This document shows, piece by piece, positions 26,000 to 38,963 of a DNA stretch of 64,000 nt. The stretch covers positions 3,348,001-3,412,000 of the forward strand of contig JAXDDX010000015.1 in NCBI GenBank assembly GCA_034670405.1. Reading direction: 5' to 3'. Below the pieces are notes generated by a model. That model worked only from the letters and a program-made list of their open reading frames with translations, was not told the DNA's origin and did not search any database. Each line of letters starts with the position of its first letter. Position 1 is the stretch's first letter. Position numbers and translations under genes: made by a program. This stretch comes from Hoplostethus atlanticus (Eukaryota; Chordata; Actinopteri; Trachichthyiformes; Trachichthyidae).

Positions 26000-26480
26000 A
26001 ATATTAGCTAAAGTTGCACAGCCTTTGGCAATGATGACTGCTGCCAAATGTCAATAAACTTCCTACACCTTTCTGCTGGCAGTTTCTCACACTCTTCAAT
26101 TGCAGGATAGGATTGAGATCAGGACTCATCGCTGGTCACTCCAGAACAGTCCAACTCTTGAACCATTCCTGGGTTCTTTTGGATGTTTTGGGTCATTGTC
26201 CTGCTGGAGGACCCATGACTTTCGGTTGACACCCAGTTTTCTGACACTGGGTAGCACATTTCACTCCAAAATGGACAAACCTAAATCTTGGCAAAGATCA
26301 ATCGGGTCGTCTTGTGGTTCTCTTTCAGCAGTGGGCTCTTCCACGGCCTCTCTCCAGGTCAGCCTTGAGATGTTTGGATGTCTTGCAAGGTGTTTTTTCA
26401 GTCGCTTGCACCAACTTGTCACAGGTGAGTTGAATTACACTGCAAATGAGGATCTATTTCCTCCAACAAAATTGATTTGA
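26000..26480 (-). pseudogene. Tc1/mariner transposase relic
   Basis: On the minus strand the DDE-domain wording QQDNDPKH is legible at 26183-26206. A frameshift follows, then RTQEWFKSWTVLE, a stop, and MSPDLNPI at 26106-26129. QDNDPKH and SPDLNPIE are hallmark blocks of Tc1-type transposases, carrying the second catalytic Asp and lying just before the last acidic residue. The copy is broken by frameshifts and stops and cannot make a protein. No flanking inverted repeats were identified, so the outer limits are approximate. Confidence 0.85.
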
Positions 26481-26689
26481 ATTGTTCTAAAGGGTGCCAA
26501 TAGCATGTCCATGACCGCTTTTTAATTTTGAAACCATACACCAACCATACACACCGTGCAGTTGCTTGCTTTATCACTCACACACTCCGCACACTCGTCG
26601 ATCTGTCTATCTAGAGCGAAAATCCATTGTCATTTTCATAGAAATAAATGTTTTTAGATAGAAATGTATGTTTTTTTGAAGACCGTTAT

Positions 26690-26850
26690 GATACCAATAT
26701 TTTTCGATTGAAGCTGCTGCTGCTCCAAAAAAAAAGATTTAAAAAAATGTTCAGTATATAACAATTGTATTTTTGTCAGGGTAGAAAAGCCTCTGAAACA
26801 GCTTTTAGACCGTGAAACATTAAAACTTTAAAACCCAGGATAATAACACA
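26690..26850 (+). repeat. dispersed repeat family R1, partial copy
   Basis: Contains TTGAAGCTGC, GTAGAAAAGCCTCTGAAACA and AACCCAGGATAATAA, which recur in the copies at 29.2, 31.5, 50.6 and 57.9 kb and inverted at 43.7 kb. Confidence 0.7.
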
Positions 26851-27239
26851 TACATATAAATGCCAATATGATCAATTCATGTTAAGGGGTTCCCATAGAC
26901 AACCAGTGTAGTATTGATTGGATAGTATTCTATGGATGATGCTGGCTGGACCACATCCCATTTTTAGTAAAAGGACAACATCGGCCCCATATATCAGCAG
27001 AGCAATATGTGGTGTAACACTAATCACAACAGACAGCGATGCACACATACAAAAGCAGTCTGGAGAATCACAGTCAGGGACACACATGAATGAAACTATA
27101 GAAAATGAGTCTCCAATGGGCACAGTGGACACCACATTTCTAAAAGGGTTTTAGCATTAGTTTGTTATTTGGTTTTATTTTACGCCTGATAGGATTTCTT
27201 ATTGTGTATAAAAGTTTGGTCTGGACTTTATTCAATATA

Positions 27240-27850
27240 GATCTTCATGGACTCTACAAGCAGGAATGAGTCCAAAACCAGGAAATGAGTTAGCATTTTT
27301 GCACTTCCAGTTCCCCTGTCTCGAAGTCTATGGGTTTTTTGAATGGGTTTTTGGTTAGATGCCTGAAATAAGGTCTGTGGTTAACACAAGTTTAAGAGGT
27401 TATCACGTTTTGTTCTACGACATAAAATATGCCAGTAAATACCCCACTGGAGAATTTTGAAGCTTTTACGTGTTTTAAAAAAGGCGGTTGCTAACAAGTG
27501 GCTAAATGAGACTACAGAGCTTGTCGGGGACATTAAACGTCATCACGCTGAACACAGTAACTCATCTACTCACTAGTCCGCCTTTACAGCCTCTAGTTGT
27601 GTTTATACTCGCGCTCTTCCAAACTATTCTAACTCAAACTTTCCAACTTGTAGATTTATCAATTTATAGTATTTTTTGTATTTTTAGTGGTGGTGACGTT
27701 GAAGTCATGCGACCGTGGTGTAGTTCATTTATAGCCTAACGTTAGCTTTTTACTTCTGGCAATTGCTGAAAAAAACGTGTAAGTATCATACACTTTTGTT
27801 TGCCACAGAGCTTATTTTCTGCAATAATCCAAAATCTAATGGAAAAATCC
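27240..27850. repeat. possible repeat, uncertain
   Basis: The stretch contains wording that looks like a common fish interspersed repeat (GCGGTTGCTAACAAGTGGCT, ACTAGTCCGCCTTTACAGCC). No second copy is in the window and no termini were defined. Confidence 0.3.
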
Positions 27851-28886
27851 CTTCTCAGTCCATGCAGCTTCGTTAGCTGAGTTTCCGTGCAACTTTCAAG
27901 TGAATTTTATTATTTTTTTTTTTTTTTTGTGAATTTCAAGTGAGTTTTGTCGTTTTGCCCCCCCAAAATTAAGTGCATTTCCATAAACTGGATTAAAGTG
28001 AATAAATTGACCCGAAAAGGGAAAAAAATGGAAAGAGGTTTTGTTATAAATATTTCATCCTTTCATCTGAAGACAAAACAAAATGCACTTTGTGATATTT
28101 TAATATACCGACTCATGGTCATACAAGCAGAGGAGACGTGTTAGAAACTACACATATGACATTTCCGGGAGGTTGTGGTGGATAGATACTTTACAGATAA
28201 CATTTCAGAAAGCCGCTTTAAATCGCTTAGTTGCTTCAACAACAAACAATATTTTCCATGTCAAGCAAGCATAAAAACATCTTTAAAATATTGAGGAAAT
28301 GTTGTCAATTTATTTCCTAATTTGATACATCATCATTTGCACTACTTTACTTTGAAGGAATTCTAGCTAATGAGGTGATTAAGATCATTGAGTTCACTTC
28401 CTGGATATTATTGATATTATTGGCAATATATAGTATCAATCAGTTTCAAGGGACTAGGTAATGGATTAAGCGTCAGTTATTTATTGATTCTGATCTGATA
28501 TCCATAAAGCATCACACTGAATCCAATACAACATAATATCAATCGTTGGACCTCTCTTTCCCTTTCCCTCCCTCTCCCTCTCTTCGCTCCTTACAGCCTG
28601 TCTCTCTCCATTTACGTCTCCACTCCCTTCTTCCTCCGTTCAGTTCCTCCCTTACTCATTACAGTGATGTGAGATTAATTTAGGTACACAGGGTCCGTAC
28701 TAAACCGATCTATCTCCGGGCTTCTTGCCACTTCCAAGATGTCCGTGCAATCTCCTCTGAAAGGGAAGAGGCTATTAAGTGGCGCTCCGAGAGCAGGATG
28801 GAGGGAATCAAACCAAGAGAAATTGTACAAAGGTAGACAAACAAATTCACAGTCTGGGGAGTGGTGAGAGAAATTGAGAGGCAGGG

Positions 28887-28888
<2 letters not shown>

Positions 28889-28925
<37 letters not shown>
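28889..28925 (+). repeat. (GT)n microsatellite
   Basis: About 18 uninterrupted GT units. Confidence 0.95.
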
Positions 28926-28927
<2 letters not shown>

Positions 28928-29198
28928 TTCTCTGTAGTTCTGCAGATGTTCTCCAATGAATGTATGTTGCACTGTGATTTCAAGGGACATGGCAAACATT
29001 TTATCCTCCCAAGTGTTTCCATGTCTCATTTGAGGATTGAAAATGAGGCTGTAATAAGACTACATTTAGTCCGCTGGGGTAGTCCCACTGGTCAAAGCTT
29101 TACTTCCTACATGTCTGCTGAATGTGGCACTGTGTGGTTCAGCACACTAGGATACATACCATACACCAGGGTTTGACAGATACCGGTTTTTGAAGGCG

Positions 29199-29545
29199 AT
29201 ACTGATATTTTTAGACTGAAGTTGCAGACAGACAGCTTTTTGCCCATATTTACCTATCTTTACATTTGACAATTGACAATTGACAATCATGCCAAATATT
29301 TCCACGTATTCAGTGTTTCCCCTAGAGTTTTCCCCGCGGTGGAAAAACCTCCAAAACAGCATTTAGACCAGTTAAACTCTCCACTGAAACCCAGACTAAT
29401 GAAATAATTTGAGCAGCTCCTTGAGGTGACCCACCAATTCAATAATAGGGAAACTCTGGGATACATTACTGCCTTTAAATAAAGAACTAATTTCCAAAAA
29501 GCAGTATTGAACAATTAAATGAATAAATGAAATATCCAAAGAATA
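29199..29545 (+). repeat. dispersed repeat family R1, near full-length copy
   Basis: This is the longest copy of the family. The order is a GATACTGATATTTTTAGACT block, then CAGTGTTTCCCCTAGAGTTT, CAGCATTTAGACCA, GAAACCCAGACTAATGAAAT, GGGAAACTCTGGGATACATT and TATTGAACAATTAAATGAAT. The GTGTTTCCCCTA and TAGGGAAACTCTG blocks are imperfectly inverted and may mark a hAT-like insertion. No coding capacity. Confidence 0.78.
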
Positions 29546-29967
29546 TTTTCTGGGGGGTTTTATATTTTATATTTATATGTTTATATGTAGCTGTGGTCAT
29601 CCTATCAGAGGTGGACAACACTGATATTTAGGGCTGGTCTAATATATAGCATGTGTTCCATTTCATTGAATTAAAGTAATCTGACTACAGAAAACTACTG
29701 CTGCAATCAGGCATGATGTTTATAAACTAAACAGGAATCAGCTTACAGACACTTTTGATACATCAAGAGAAAGGACTACATAGAAAATGCCAGTTCTCCA
29801 AAATTGTAAAAGAAACAAGAATTTGGTGTGTGCATTCTGCACATACCTACAGATTTATACTGGCAAATAAATACTGGATTGGGGCTTTAAGTTTGTCCTT
29901 GGCTTTCTTTGCGTTTCATCTGAGACTGATTTTTTGAAATGTGCTTTACACATCAGCAAAACTCGAT

Positions 29968-30232
29968 GATTGTGGTGGCTCAGTTGGCTTAAGAGCCGAC
30001 AGTGTACAACGGCCTGTGTTCAAATCTGGCCTGGGACTAGGGAAGATCTTTCTGTAAAGACACACCAGTCTTAGCCTAAATCAATAACCCCAATTATTGC
30101 CATATTTGCCCAAATTAAATTCTGCTGTCACTTCTGCTGAAGTGATGGATCAAAACCCATCGCAGTACCTCTCTCTGGCATTTGGGGCCGCCAATGTGCA
30201 AAGTTGCCAAATGCCGCTTAAACATTTTTTTT
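29968..30232 (+). repeat. tRNA-derived SINE
   Basis: The head has the A-box-like TGGTGGCTCAGTTGGCTTAAG and, about 35 nt on, the B-box-like CTGTGTTCAAATCTGGCC. A tRNA-unrelated body ends near TTAAACATTTTTTTTGATG. Length (about 260 bp) and layout fit teleost tRNA-type SINEs. It should be recognised by RNA polymerase III if intact. Confidence 0.72.
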
Positions 30233-31487
30233 GATGTTGGCTTTTATCTCGTCTTTCAGCTGGTCATTATCGACTGGTCATGTACACTTTGCTTTGCATT
30301 TGGTATTTCCATTGAATCCTCTTCATCATAGGCCAGTTATACCCACGTACTTCCCACGGGCCTGAAGAAATGCGTGGGCTGTGGACATCGGGGTTCCCTG
30401 AGGAAAGGCCCCTGCTCGATGTACAGTGAAATCCCTCTGAGTCGCTTGGTCAATGCCTGCCTCATCCATTCTCACTGTACAAAGACGAGCTGAGGCATGG
30501 GAGACGATTGATCTCTTCTCAGACGGTATCTTGGGCTCTCCTCCCTCTGATCGCCTGCTTTCTACCGTGATTTGCTCCCCCCGAACAGCCGAAGAGCTCA
30601 GTTAACGCTGGTGAAGTGTTTAAATGGGTTGAACTATTTCATTATTAATGAGAAAATTATCCCACCGCAGTCCGTGTGGGGTTTTCTGTCTGCCTGCATC
30701 GGTTTCTGCCAGAGTCCCTTTCCTATCACCTGTCAAACACTATAGAAGAAAACCCAGACCTTGATGTTTAATTAGGACTGGGAATTGGACAAGAAAGTCA
30801 TATTTCAGAGATGACATTCAAACGATGGGCAACACAGCAGCTGAGTTGAGTGAACCCTGCTCTCCCTTTGTTACTAGGGGAAAAGTTACCTTGTGTTACT
30901 GTGTTCGTTCGACAAATAAAAAGAGTTCGCCGAGAAAGAGATGACTGAGCTGTCTAATCGCAGACAAAAGGCTCCGTAGGAAAAAAAAAAAGCCACTAGA
31001 AAACAAATGTTCTCTCTGCCCTTGTGCCTGATCCTGTCTGTTCCGATGTCTTTTCTTCTTGAGGTTCTTTTTTTTTCTGTTTTGTTCTGAATAATTTCCA
31101 CTCGGGAGTGCAAACACATGCTCAAAGCAGTGGATGAATCATCCGGTTACATCAAAAAAAAAAGTAATCTCAATGCGGCAGCTCGTCGCACACATTACCT
31201 TACAGGTTTTCTGGATTAGCAGCGTGGCTACTTGCAGTGCAAGGTCATATATCGGTTCAAAAATAAAAGCCTGGATATTTGTGTGAAAGCGGATGAGAAA
31301 AAGGCTTTTCTACATCAATCACAAGAGCACATGCATTATTTCAGTCGGCTTGTTTTAACTTACTTCAAATCTAGTGTAAACAGTCACTAGTACAAGGTCA
31401 GTTATCCCAACAGTGTTATTGGCAGTGGTGAAAGACGTACACACCGAATACATCAAGGCACCCACAAGGATTGCATTACCAGTATTA

Positions 31488-31768
31488 TGGTTTGAAGCTG
31501 CCGACAGACCATATTTTGTGCCAATATTCAATATTTTTATTTAAGTATTCAGTGTTTCCCCCAGAATTATTCTATTCTTGTCAAGGTGGAAAAGCCTCTG
31601 AAGCAGTATTTAGACCAAGAGACACTAAAAGTTTCCATTGCAACCCAGGAGAATGAAATCCTACTCAATGGCAGGGAAAACTCTGGAATACATGAATTCC
31701 TTTAAATGAAGCAGTATTTGATAAAATCATTATTGAGCAATTAAACAATTGGATAAAATGTGCAAAAA
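31488..31768 (+). repeat. dispersed repeat family R1 copy
   Basis: Shares TTCAGTGTTTCCCCCAGAAT, GGTGGAAAAGCCTCTGAAGC, GGGAAAACTCTGGAATACAT and ATTATTGAGCAATTAAACAA with the other copies, in the same order. Confidence 0.78.
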
Positions 31769-34647
31769 AAACAACCCATCCTACTCGCCGTTTTAACTCT
31801 ACACAACATGATAATTTATCGTCTTTTCACTAGCAAACTGATCACCTTTGTTGTAAACAGTCCTACACCCAACACCCCCACCCCTCAGAAATCACCATCA
31901 TCGTAATGGCCTGTAATTGCCTAGGTGAGAAGTGATTGCCGGAGCTGAGGTCAAGGCGCTCTTCACCTGAAACTGACCACACAAACCCGGTTTGTCGGGC
32001 TGCCATTCTGTTGGTCCGACAAGACAAGAAGAGTATTGATCCAGAGGATCCTCTTAACCGCTGTAGTGTGTCCTCTGAGGGTGCAGGTGAAGGCTTGGAA
32101 TGGAGAAGTAAATAGGCACTTGGTAAATAAAACACCTAGGTCAACATAGCCATTTCACCCATTAACCTGAAGCAGGTTTGGCCATTCTTTGAGGTTAGAC
32201 AGTGTGTGCATGGAAGTGGGCGAACCTGTAACTTGGCAAACATGCAGAGCTCGGTCATTCAGGGGTCAGATAGGGTAAATGGTTTTCAGTGAATAGTATG
32301 TTTTTTGTAAGAAAAGCAATACTCAAATGGATGGAGGTACTAATTGTTTTTTACTTGTGCCATGTGGCGTAGATACTTCAAACTACAATCCCAACCGCAT
32401 GATTTTTTTTTTGTGTGGCTTTGCCTTGAGCACATGGCAAGCGAAAAAAAGTTGTTCCTGACCAAATCCACCAAAGGTCAGAGGTGAGGGTCAGGGGGTC
32501 ACGGAGGCGTGGCCTTAGAGCCGGAGACGCCCCCCAGGTTTACACAAGTGTAAAAAGAGTCCATTCAGACCGGCTGTATGGACAGAGCTTCACAAAAGTC
32601 CACTGTGTGGGGCCCAACCCCCCCCAAACCTCACGCACCATGCCTGCACAGGACACAGACAATGGTGGGGTTTCTGGTCATGTTAACCTGAAATACTTTC
32701 CAAAAATGTACAAAAATATGACCCAGCTTTCCCCTGCTATCAACTTTTGTTCTTTTATTAGACTACCTTAAGAAAAGATCAAACATTCATGTATTTTTCT
32801 TCTTCTTCTAGGTGATTGCCGGTACGTCTTTTCTGTCATGTGGCTGCTGAACAGATTCCATTAGGCTTATTTTAGTTTATTGCACGAGTCCTAAAACCCT
32901 CATCTTCATGTGAACCCGACCCCACAACCAACGTTATCACCTAAGCTCCTTAAAAAGCCTGGGAAAGCTCTGATTGCCCAGTGAAACATTTGCCACTGGC
33001 CACACAGCCAGCCAACAAAATCAAGGGATACATTCCCGGAAGGCAAATCGCAAGTCGTTATAGATTTCGGTGATTTGCGGACGAGTGGGTACCCCTATCC
33101 CTCGGGCGTCCTCAGGACAAATCCACTACATCGGTTGCGTTTTGATAATCCCGATTGCTCTAATTATCTCTCCAGGCATTAAACGGAGGTTGGACCTTAT
33201 CGCAATAATGATCCTGATAATTTGAATTAGAAAAGGTGTAATTAGTGTGAAAAGTTACGGTGGTAGGGGGGCTTATTGCAACCCCATTATCAAACTGATA
33301 ACTCCACCGATCGTTACTATGCTTAAAGTACTGATGCTCTGATGACTTCGTTCATCATTACTAAGGACTGTGTAGTGTAGGGTTCTACCTGGAACCTGTG
33401 TCTGGTCTGGGAAGTGGCCTACGTACAGCCGATCACATACAGCGCTACTATACTGAACAACCCATTGACTCACTGACAGTTCATGGTCTCATCTCTAACC
33501 TCAGCTTCAAACCAAAACCTCCACATGATTTTTTTTTTAACCCTTTAACCCTCTTTTTAAAGTGTAGCGATAATATGTTTTTTATAATTTAGCCCTCGTC
33601 TTCCTTTCCCCTCAGTAAAATGGGGGATTATTGCCAGATTAAGGCAGTGCCTTTTTCTTTATCCCCGGGTAAGCCTGCACAGAGCCTGCACAGCATGCAG
33701 CTCAAAGGTGATGAAGCACTCTGTGATCCTCGCTCGGTTGAATCTAAAAATTCCCAGGGCACCGCTGTATTTTTTGGAGGGAAACGAGATTTCCCCGAAA
33801 AGCCACTTCAAACCCGCGCTCTTTCATTTTTTTTGATGCAGCTATTAATTGTGAGACCATACCTACTAGCTGATGTGAGGACCCAGACCTGTTGCTTACT
33901 GGGGCTTGGGCTGGCAACACACTGATGATTCTTGTGGGAAAAACATGCATTGTAGTGTATATTTGTTTTAAATTGTGCTCTTATATGAAGGGACTTTTCT
34001 TTAACATTCTCTTCAAATTGCAAACGTGTTATAGACACGACCATCTGAGCTCCTTAGAACCTAAATCTGCACCCACATGCGCCTATTTCTTTACCCGTCT
34101 GAACGACATTGCGCTTAATCTTGCATTTCCCTTTCGTGAACTTCATTATTCAGTCCAACGCTACCATCCCTGCTTTTGTTAAAGGTGCCAAAATATAGTG
34201 TCATGCAACTTCATTTCAGCGGTAATTAGATTAGATTTGATCAAACCGTAATGATCGCCGTGGGGAAAGTGGGTCATTGCAGCAGCAGGGAATAGGATAT
34301 AGATAAGAATAGAGCAAATAGAGTACGTACTGAAGATAATACAAGCAAAGAACATATTTAGGATGATACAGTTTTACAGGTTAGCTATTTACAGATCTAT
34401 AACATACAGCACATGCACAGCCCCGCATTATTAGAGTTACGGCGCAGATATGCAAGCGTGCATTGCCAGTACGCATTATCAGGTGCACAGATGTAAGGGC
34501 GTTTGTGCAGAAATGTGTCCAGGCATGCCAATTGAATTGTTAGCTGTTCTCATCATCAGGTGATATTTACAGGTGGAAGTAGCACGTATACAGAAATGTG
34601 TGTGTGTGAGCTATCTATAGAAATACATAAAGGTCAGACTTGTGAAA

Positions 34648-34975
34648 CAAGTGAAAACTAGCTTAGCACTAGTTATGCTAGCTAGCTGTAAGCATCTCGG
34701 CAAATGAAAATATAACAATGAAAAATCAAATCAAATCACCAGTAACTGTTCACTACTACAGCTAATGCTACCACTAACACACAGTTAGCAAGGCCTGCTG
34801 CGCCGATACATTTTCAACAAAGGATCAAGTCCATTTGCAACAAAGAAGTCCAGCAAACAATATGCAAAACCTAAATCAAACAATCTAAAGCTATAAAATG
34901 ACACCAGGAAACCAGAGGAACTTGAAATCTTGAACCTGATTTTTTTCTACTAGCTAGTTAAAGCTTTCACAGGTA
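34648..34975 (+). repeat. dispersed repeat family R2, copy 1
   Basis: Aligns with 49068-49405 throughout. Shared blocks include ACTAGCTTAGC, GGATTAAGTCCA/GGATCAAGTCCA, AAGAAGTCCA and ACACCTAAATCAAACA-type text, ending CTACTAGCTAGT. No coding capacity. Family unknown. Confidence 0.75.
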
Positions 34976-35099
34976 ACTGCAGTGGAAACTAGTATCAGCT
35001 GGAGCAGTAACTTATAGGCCACCAGCTGATCAATAAAGCTTACTACCACAGGTATGTCAGACATGGCAGTTCAACAAGGACCTAAAGAAAATACTATAG

Positions 35100-35425
35100 G
35101 CTCTTAGTCACGTCAGAAAATGGAGATACTGAGCCTTCTGGGAGGCATGACAACAGTCCAGGACAGTTCATAGAGACCTCGCCACCACTGATTGGTAGAA
35201 CATCTAGAGTAGTGTGTTATATACACTGAAAGACCAGAGCCTCCTATACTACAGTGCCTCCATGTTATCAGTCCAGTCCAGTTTGTTGTTGTAGGACTGA
35301 ACCTTCTCCACCTCCTCAGCCTGGATGGTGATAGGAGGAAATCCACTACTCACTCACCACAAGCTCCTTCATCTTACTGACGTTGAGCTGCAGATGGTTC
35401 TCCTTGCACCACCCAGGCGAAGCTC
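35100..35425 (-). pseudogene. LINE (L2-type) reverse transcriptase relic
   Basis: On the minus strand the frame reads WCKENHLQLNVSKMKELVVS, then after small shifts EVEKVQSYNNKLDWTDNMEA, LYRRLWSFSVYN and MFYQSVVA. These are the usual steps of the region after the catalytic core in fish L2/Rex-type LINE polymerases (HLQLNVSKTKELVV... YLG... LDW... LRSFxVC... FYxSVV). Stops and frameshifts show it is dead. It is a different, more upstream part of the protein than the copy at 22.8 kb. Confidence 0.82.
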
Positions 35426-35855
35426 CCCACCGGATTCCTAGAGTCAACGCAGGAGGAAGGCAGGATTATTTTCATTTATTTGCTTTAAAAGCGGGACTAG
35501 TTTTTGGGTCTTACACAGTCCCATCTGAGACATCTAACATTAAAAACCCAGGGCTTAGAAACAATAGTCAGATGTCTCTTCGTCTATTGGAATTGTACAA
35601 TCAGACGCTACTGAATTGATTGTGGTTGTAGATTCCATAATCTATCCAAACACGAGCCTCCCATATCTCTCTACTGTCAGTATGTTGCAACCAAGTCTCT
35701 AATGCAACGCATATGCAACTAGGCTATCGACTTAAGAATGGAGGTCAAGTAATGATTTTTAAACTGTGATTATGGATCTGAACTGTTTAGGAGGGTGATT
35801 ACAGTAAACTCAGGTGTTTAAAGACTCTTTGACAGTATTAGTAGTAATAGTAGTA

Positions 35856-35866
35856 CCAGCAGCAGC

Positions 35867-35907
<41 letters not shown>

Positions 35908-35915
35908 CAGTAGTG
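35856..35915 (+). repeat. (AGT)n microsatellite with AGC interruptions
   Basis: A trinucleotide run of about 20 units, mainly AGT with a few AGC and GGT. Confidence 0.92.
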
Positions 35916-35929
35916 GTGGTAGTCCTATA

Positions 35930-36300
35930 AATTAGAGGTTCCCAGGGATACCCAGAGGTCCTTCAGGTTCCAGGGGTCCCCAGCAAAATGAGCAATAGTT
36001 ACAGCATAATTGAATTCCCTTGAAGGTAACACTACAGTAGAATAGATGAGAATGGTTATTCTGTTCAGAGGTTTCATTCACTCTATCGTACACTCACTCA
36101 ATCTTCAAAAATCTCATCACATGGGAGTCTCTGGTGTAAAGTGTCTCCACTTAGGGGTCCTTCACATTAAAACGTTTGGGAACCCTGGCTATAGTTTTAC
36201 AATACTGTCACGTAATGGACCCCCAAATAGACACACATGAGGCCATGGACCACATTTCATCAGATTTAGCCTCAGGGACCCATATGGGAAGATTTTTGTT
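35930..36300. mobile_element. hAT-type MITE fragments in both orientations
   Basis: The left part (AGAGGTTCCCAGGG, AGGGGTCCCCAGCAAAATGA) matches 14475-14841 in the same direction. The right part (TTTGGGAACCCTGG, then CATCAGATTTAGCCTCAGGG) matches the reverse complement of the same element, so two copies or an internal inversion are joined here. Confidence 0.6.
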
Positions 36301-37145
36301 GTTGTTGGTTCAGTATTGAATTGCATACCTGTTATACCGTATGTGGGAAGACAATAGTGGAGGAGAGTGACACCTATGATAACAGCAGTCACTCTCTAAT
36401 TTGGAATAATGCTGCCTTGAAGTGCTGTTGGAAATACGGGAATGAGGAGTAAACGATATATATAGTATTGTTGCATGGTTCTGTTTTGGATCTTTGTTTA
36501 ATTTTTATCCATCAACTTTTTTGTTTGTCACATAACTACATGCATGACGTGCATTTTCTCTGCATGAAGTATTTCTGCGCCACTTGATTTGTAAAATAAA
36601 ACAGCAGCCACCAGAAAAAAAAATTATTCTAAGGGATCCGTTTTGTTATTATTTCCAATAAAAAGCATTTAAATACATGGCAAGTTGTATTTATGACTTT
36701 CAGACTTGGAAGGAGCCTGCAAGAAGCACTTAAAGGCAACATAATTTCTAGATAATTGGATTATATCCAGTTGGTGATCATCATAAGGCAAACAACCACC
36801 AATAGAAACCAAATTCAGTTCTATTTTCAGAGAAGCATTAAATCATGTGTTCCCCCTCTTAAAACACCCCATCCTGATCTAATTCCTATCAATATAATGT
36901 TAACTATGATTTTAGGCATAACGATTTCTATCAGGTAGTGGTAAACTTTAGTCCACAAATAAAAAAAGTTGGGTTTTACCCTTCACTACATCCCTGGATG
37001 TAGGTCACCAAACTATCAGCATAGAGGGAACATTGGTCCTGAACGCTCCCTGATGTGACATTTATTTTCTAGATAGGACTTCCAAATACAGTTCTGCTTC
37101 ATCTTTATAATGATGAAAACCTACAAGCTCAAAATTGGACTAAGG

Positions 37146-37749
37146 CAGCGGTTCTGAAAGTGGGGTCGAAGGACCTCCAGGGGTCTCTGAAGAGGTTCCA
37201 GGTGGTCCCCCCCTATAGCGACATGAGTACTTGCTTAACTCAACTATTACTTCATTAACTCATTACTTGGAGATCAACACAATGACAAAACGTATAAGGA
37301 CGACCAGTTGACAGTGTTGACTGGAGAGCTGATATGGCTCTAAACTGTTACATTGACTCTAATGGGTGTGGACAGACAGAAACACTAGAGCCACTGCTCC
37401 AGTACATCCATGGTATGTATTTAAGAGTTTTTAAGATTCGTGGTGATTTTGTGCTTGTTCACAGGCTTAAAGCATCAAGCCAGCCAGCGTGCACGCCTTC
37501 CCATACATATACCCAAATGATGCCCATGAACACAACTAATGAACACACATGATGTACATTTAATTGACTTGGGGGTGTGATGCATAACTCTTTCTTACAC
37601 GTCTCCTGATTTTTGAGATTTGTTTTAAGACATGGCTTCAAAATATCTTTCTGGCTTTTTTTTCATTATAATGCTAAAATAAAACAAATTTAGACGCATT
37701 TAAGCCAGTGCGCGCACCTTGCCACCCCCCCACACTTTGAGAACCACTG
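37146..37749 (+). mobile_element. hAT-type non-autonomous element
   Basis: The termini CAGCGGTTCTGAAAGTGGGG and CACACTTTGAGAACCACTG are good inverted repeats of the CAGNGGTTCTCAAA type. The interior is about 0.6 kb and non-coding. No matching 8-bp flanks were seen. Its right end lies about 150 bp from the putative zbtb16 promoter. Confidence 0.72.
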
Positions 37750-37760
37750 CTCTACATGAT

Positions 37761-37787
37761 GTGTGTGTGTGTGTGTGTGTGTGTGTG
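37761..37787 (+). repeat. (GT)n microsatellite upstream of zbtb16
   Basis: About 13 GT units directly after the hAT-type element and before the GC-rich zbtb16 5' region. Confidence 0.93.
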
Positions 37788-37899
37788 GAGGGGTGGTGGG
37801 GGCGGATAGAGGTGGGACAGACTCTCCTTCCCCCCCCCCCCTGCCACACTGTAACACACCCATTTGACATTAGACAGCCCCCTAGGTGTCTCACTTTCT

Positions 37900-38157
37900 C
37901 AGTGTTCGCCGTGGATTGAAGCGCAGCGCCGGTTGCCTCTCTTGCCTGCCTGCGCTGCCTGCACTGCACTGCCTGCCTGCCCGTCTGGCTGACTGGCCGC
38001 GTTGACGTCAGCGCCGTGTTGATTTGCCGAGGCGAGAGAAGAAAGGAGTTAGTGCGTGTTGAGAGAGCGGGTACTGCGAACTGCCTTACTATGCTGTAGC
38101 CTCCCGGTCCCCCCCCCCTTCATTTACACTAGACGGGATCCGAACGTGCAACTTAGG
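37900..38157 (+). promoter_or_regulatory. zbtb16: putative zbtb16 promoter and first, non-coding exon
   Basis: The local sequence turns GC- and CpG-rich with no TATA box, in contrast to the AT-rich flank. It contains GCCTGC tandem motifs (37943-37982) and a perfect cAMP-response element at 38003-38010. It ends in the strong donor context TTAGG|GTGAGT with GT at 38158-38159. In other vertebrates ZBTB16 begins with a non-coding exon, and the coding exon below has an acceptor with untranslated sequence after it, so an upstream exon is required. The exact start of transcription is not determined. Confidence 0.55.
38003..38010 (+). promoter_or_regulatory. consensus CRE in the putative zbtb16 promoter
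   Basis: TGACGTCA is a perfect palindromic CREB/ATF site in the GC-rich block 150 nt before the proposed first donor. Confidence 0.55.
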
Positions 38158-38566
38158 GTGAGTACCGAATCCCGCGGGCTAGACGCAGCTGCGCTTAAAC
38201 CGGCGACAGTGCCCAGACCCGCGTCTCTGCATGCTTGTCTTGTCACTGTTTTTCTCCCACCTCTCTCTCTCTCTCTCTCTCTTGCGTGTGTACTTTCATT
38301 CACCATGTGGATGTTTTGATGGATTTTCATAGCAGGGGGAAAACGTTTCGCTTGTATTCCACCTCGTGTGAAGTTATAGCGGTGTGTAGCGACTTGGCAC
38401 GCAAGTTGGCACTGCCCCCGTCGTTGCGCACGGGGGGAGCGTTGGGTTAAAAACGAGAGTTTACCTGATTGCGCTGCAAGGTGTTGGAAGTTTGCATTAA
38501 CGCACGGTATTGTAGAGATGTTAGGTTGACGTAAACTCGCCCCCCCCACACACCCCCAGTCTTCCT

Positions 38567-38567
<1 letters not shown>

Positions 38568-38605
<38 letters not shown>
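38568..38605 (+). repeat. (CA)n microsatellite
   Basis: About 18 CA units in the 5' part of zbtb16 intron 1. Confidence 0.95.
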
Positions 38606-38609
<4 letters not shown>

Positions 38610-38943
38610 CTGGTTTAGTATGCTGGAGATCGCAGCAAGACGGACGTGAGGTCTGGCTCTACACCGGGAACCAGACAACACATGACGCTCTGCTCCATGT
38701 GACGGAGAAATAGTGTTTTGGTCGTTTTGATGGAAATGCAATTGATTTATTTATTTATTTTAAAGACAACGGCTCTTGCCGTCCTTGTGTCTCCAGGCGC
38801 ACCAGTGTGGCTCATTTAGTCGTGATGACATCATGACACCGGTCTCTATACTGGATCCAGCTCCAGATCCCGTCACTGATGAAGCCGCACGGACTAGGAT
38901 TGATTGACAGATCTTGCTAGATCTTTGATTCTTTACCCAATAA

Positions 38944-38963
38944 CACACGCGCGCGCGCGCGCA
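38944..38963 (+). repeat. (CG)n run
   Basis: Eight alternating CG units flanked by CA. This is a rare uninterrupted CpG run and a strong Z-DNA-forming type of sequence. Confidence 0.9.

Larger units (their letters stand above)
12771..37900. other. intergenic region between ncam1 and zbtb16
   Basis: About 25 kb with no reading frame that looks like a conserved protein on either strand. What can be recognised is mobile-element debris, microsatellites and dispersed repeats, listed separately. The genes that lie between NCAM1 and ZBTB16 in human (TTC12, ANKK1, DRD2, TMPRSS5, ZW10, USP28, HTR3B, HTR3A) were not detected. Small exons could be missed by eye. Confidence 0.7.
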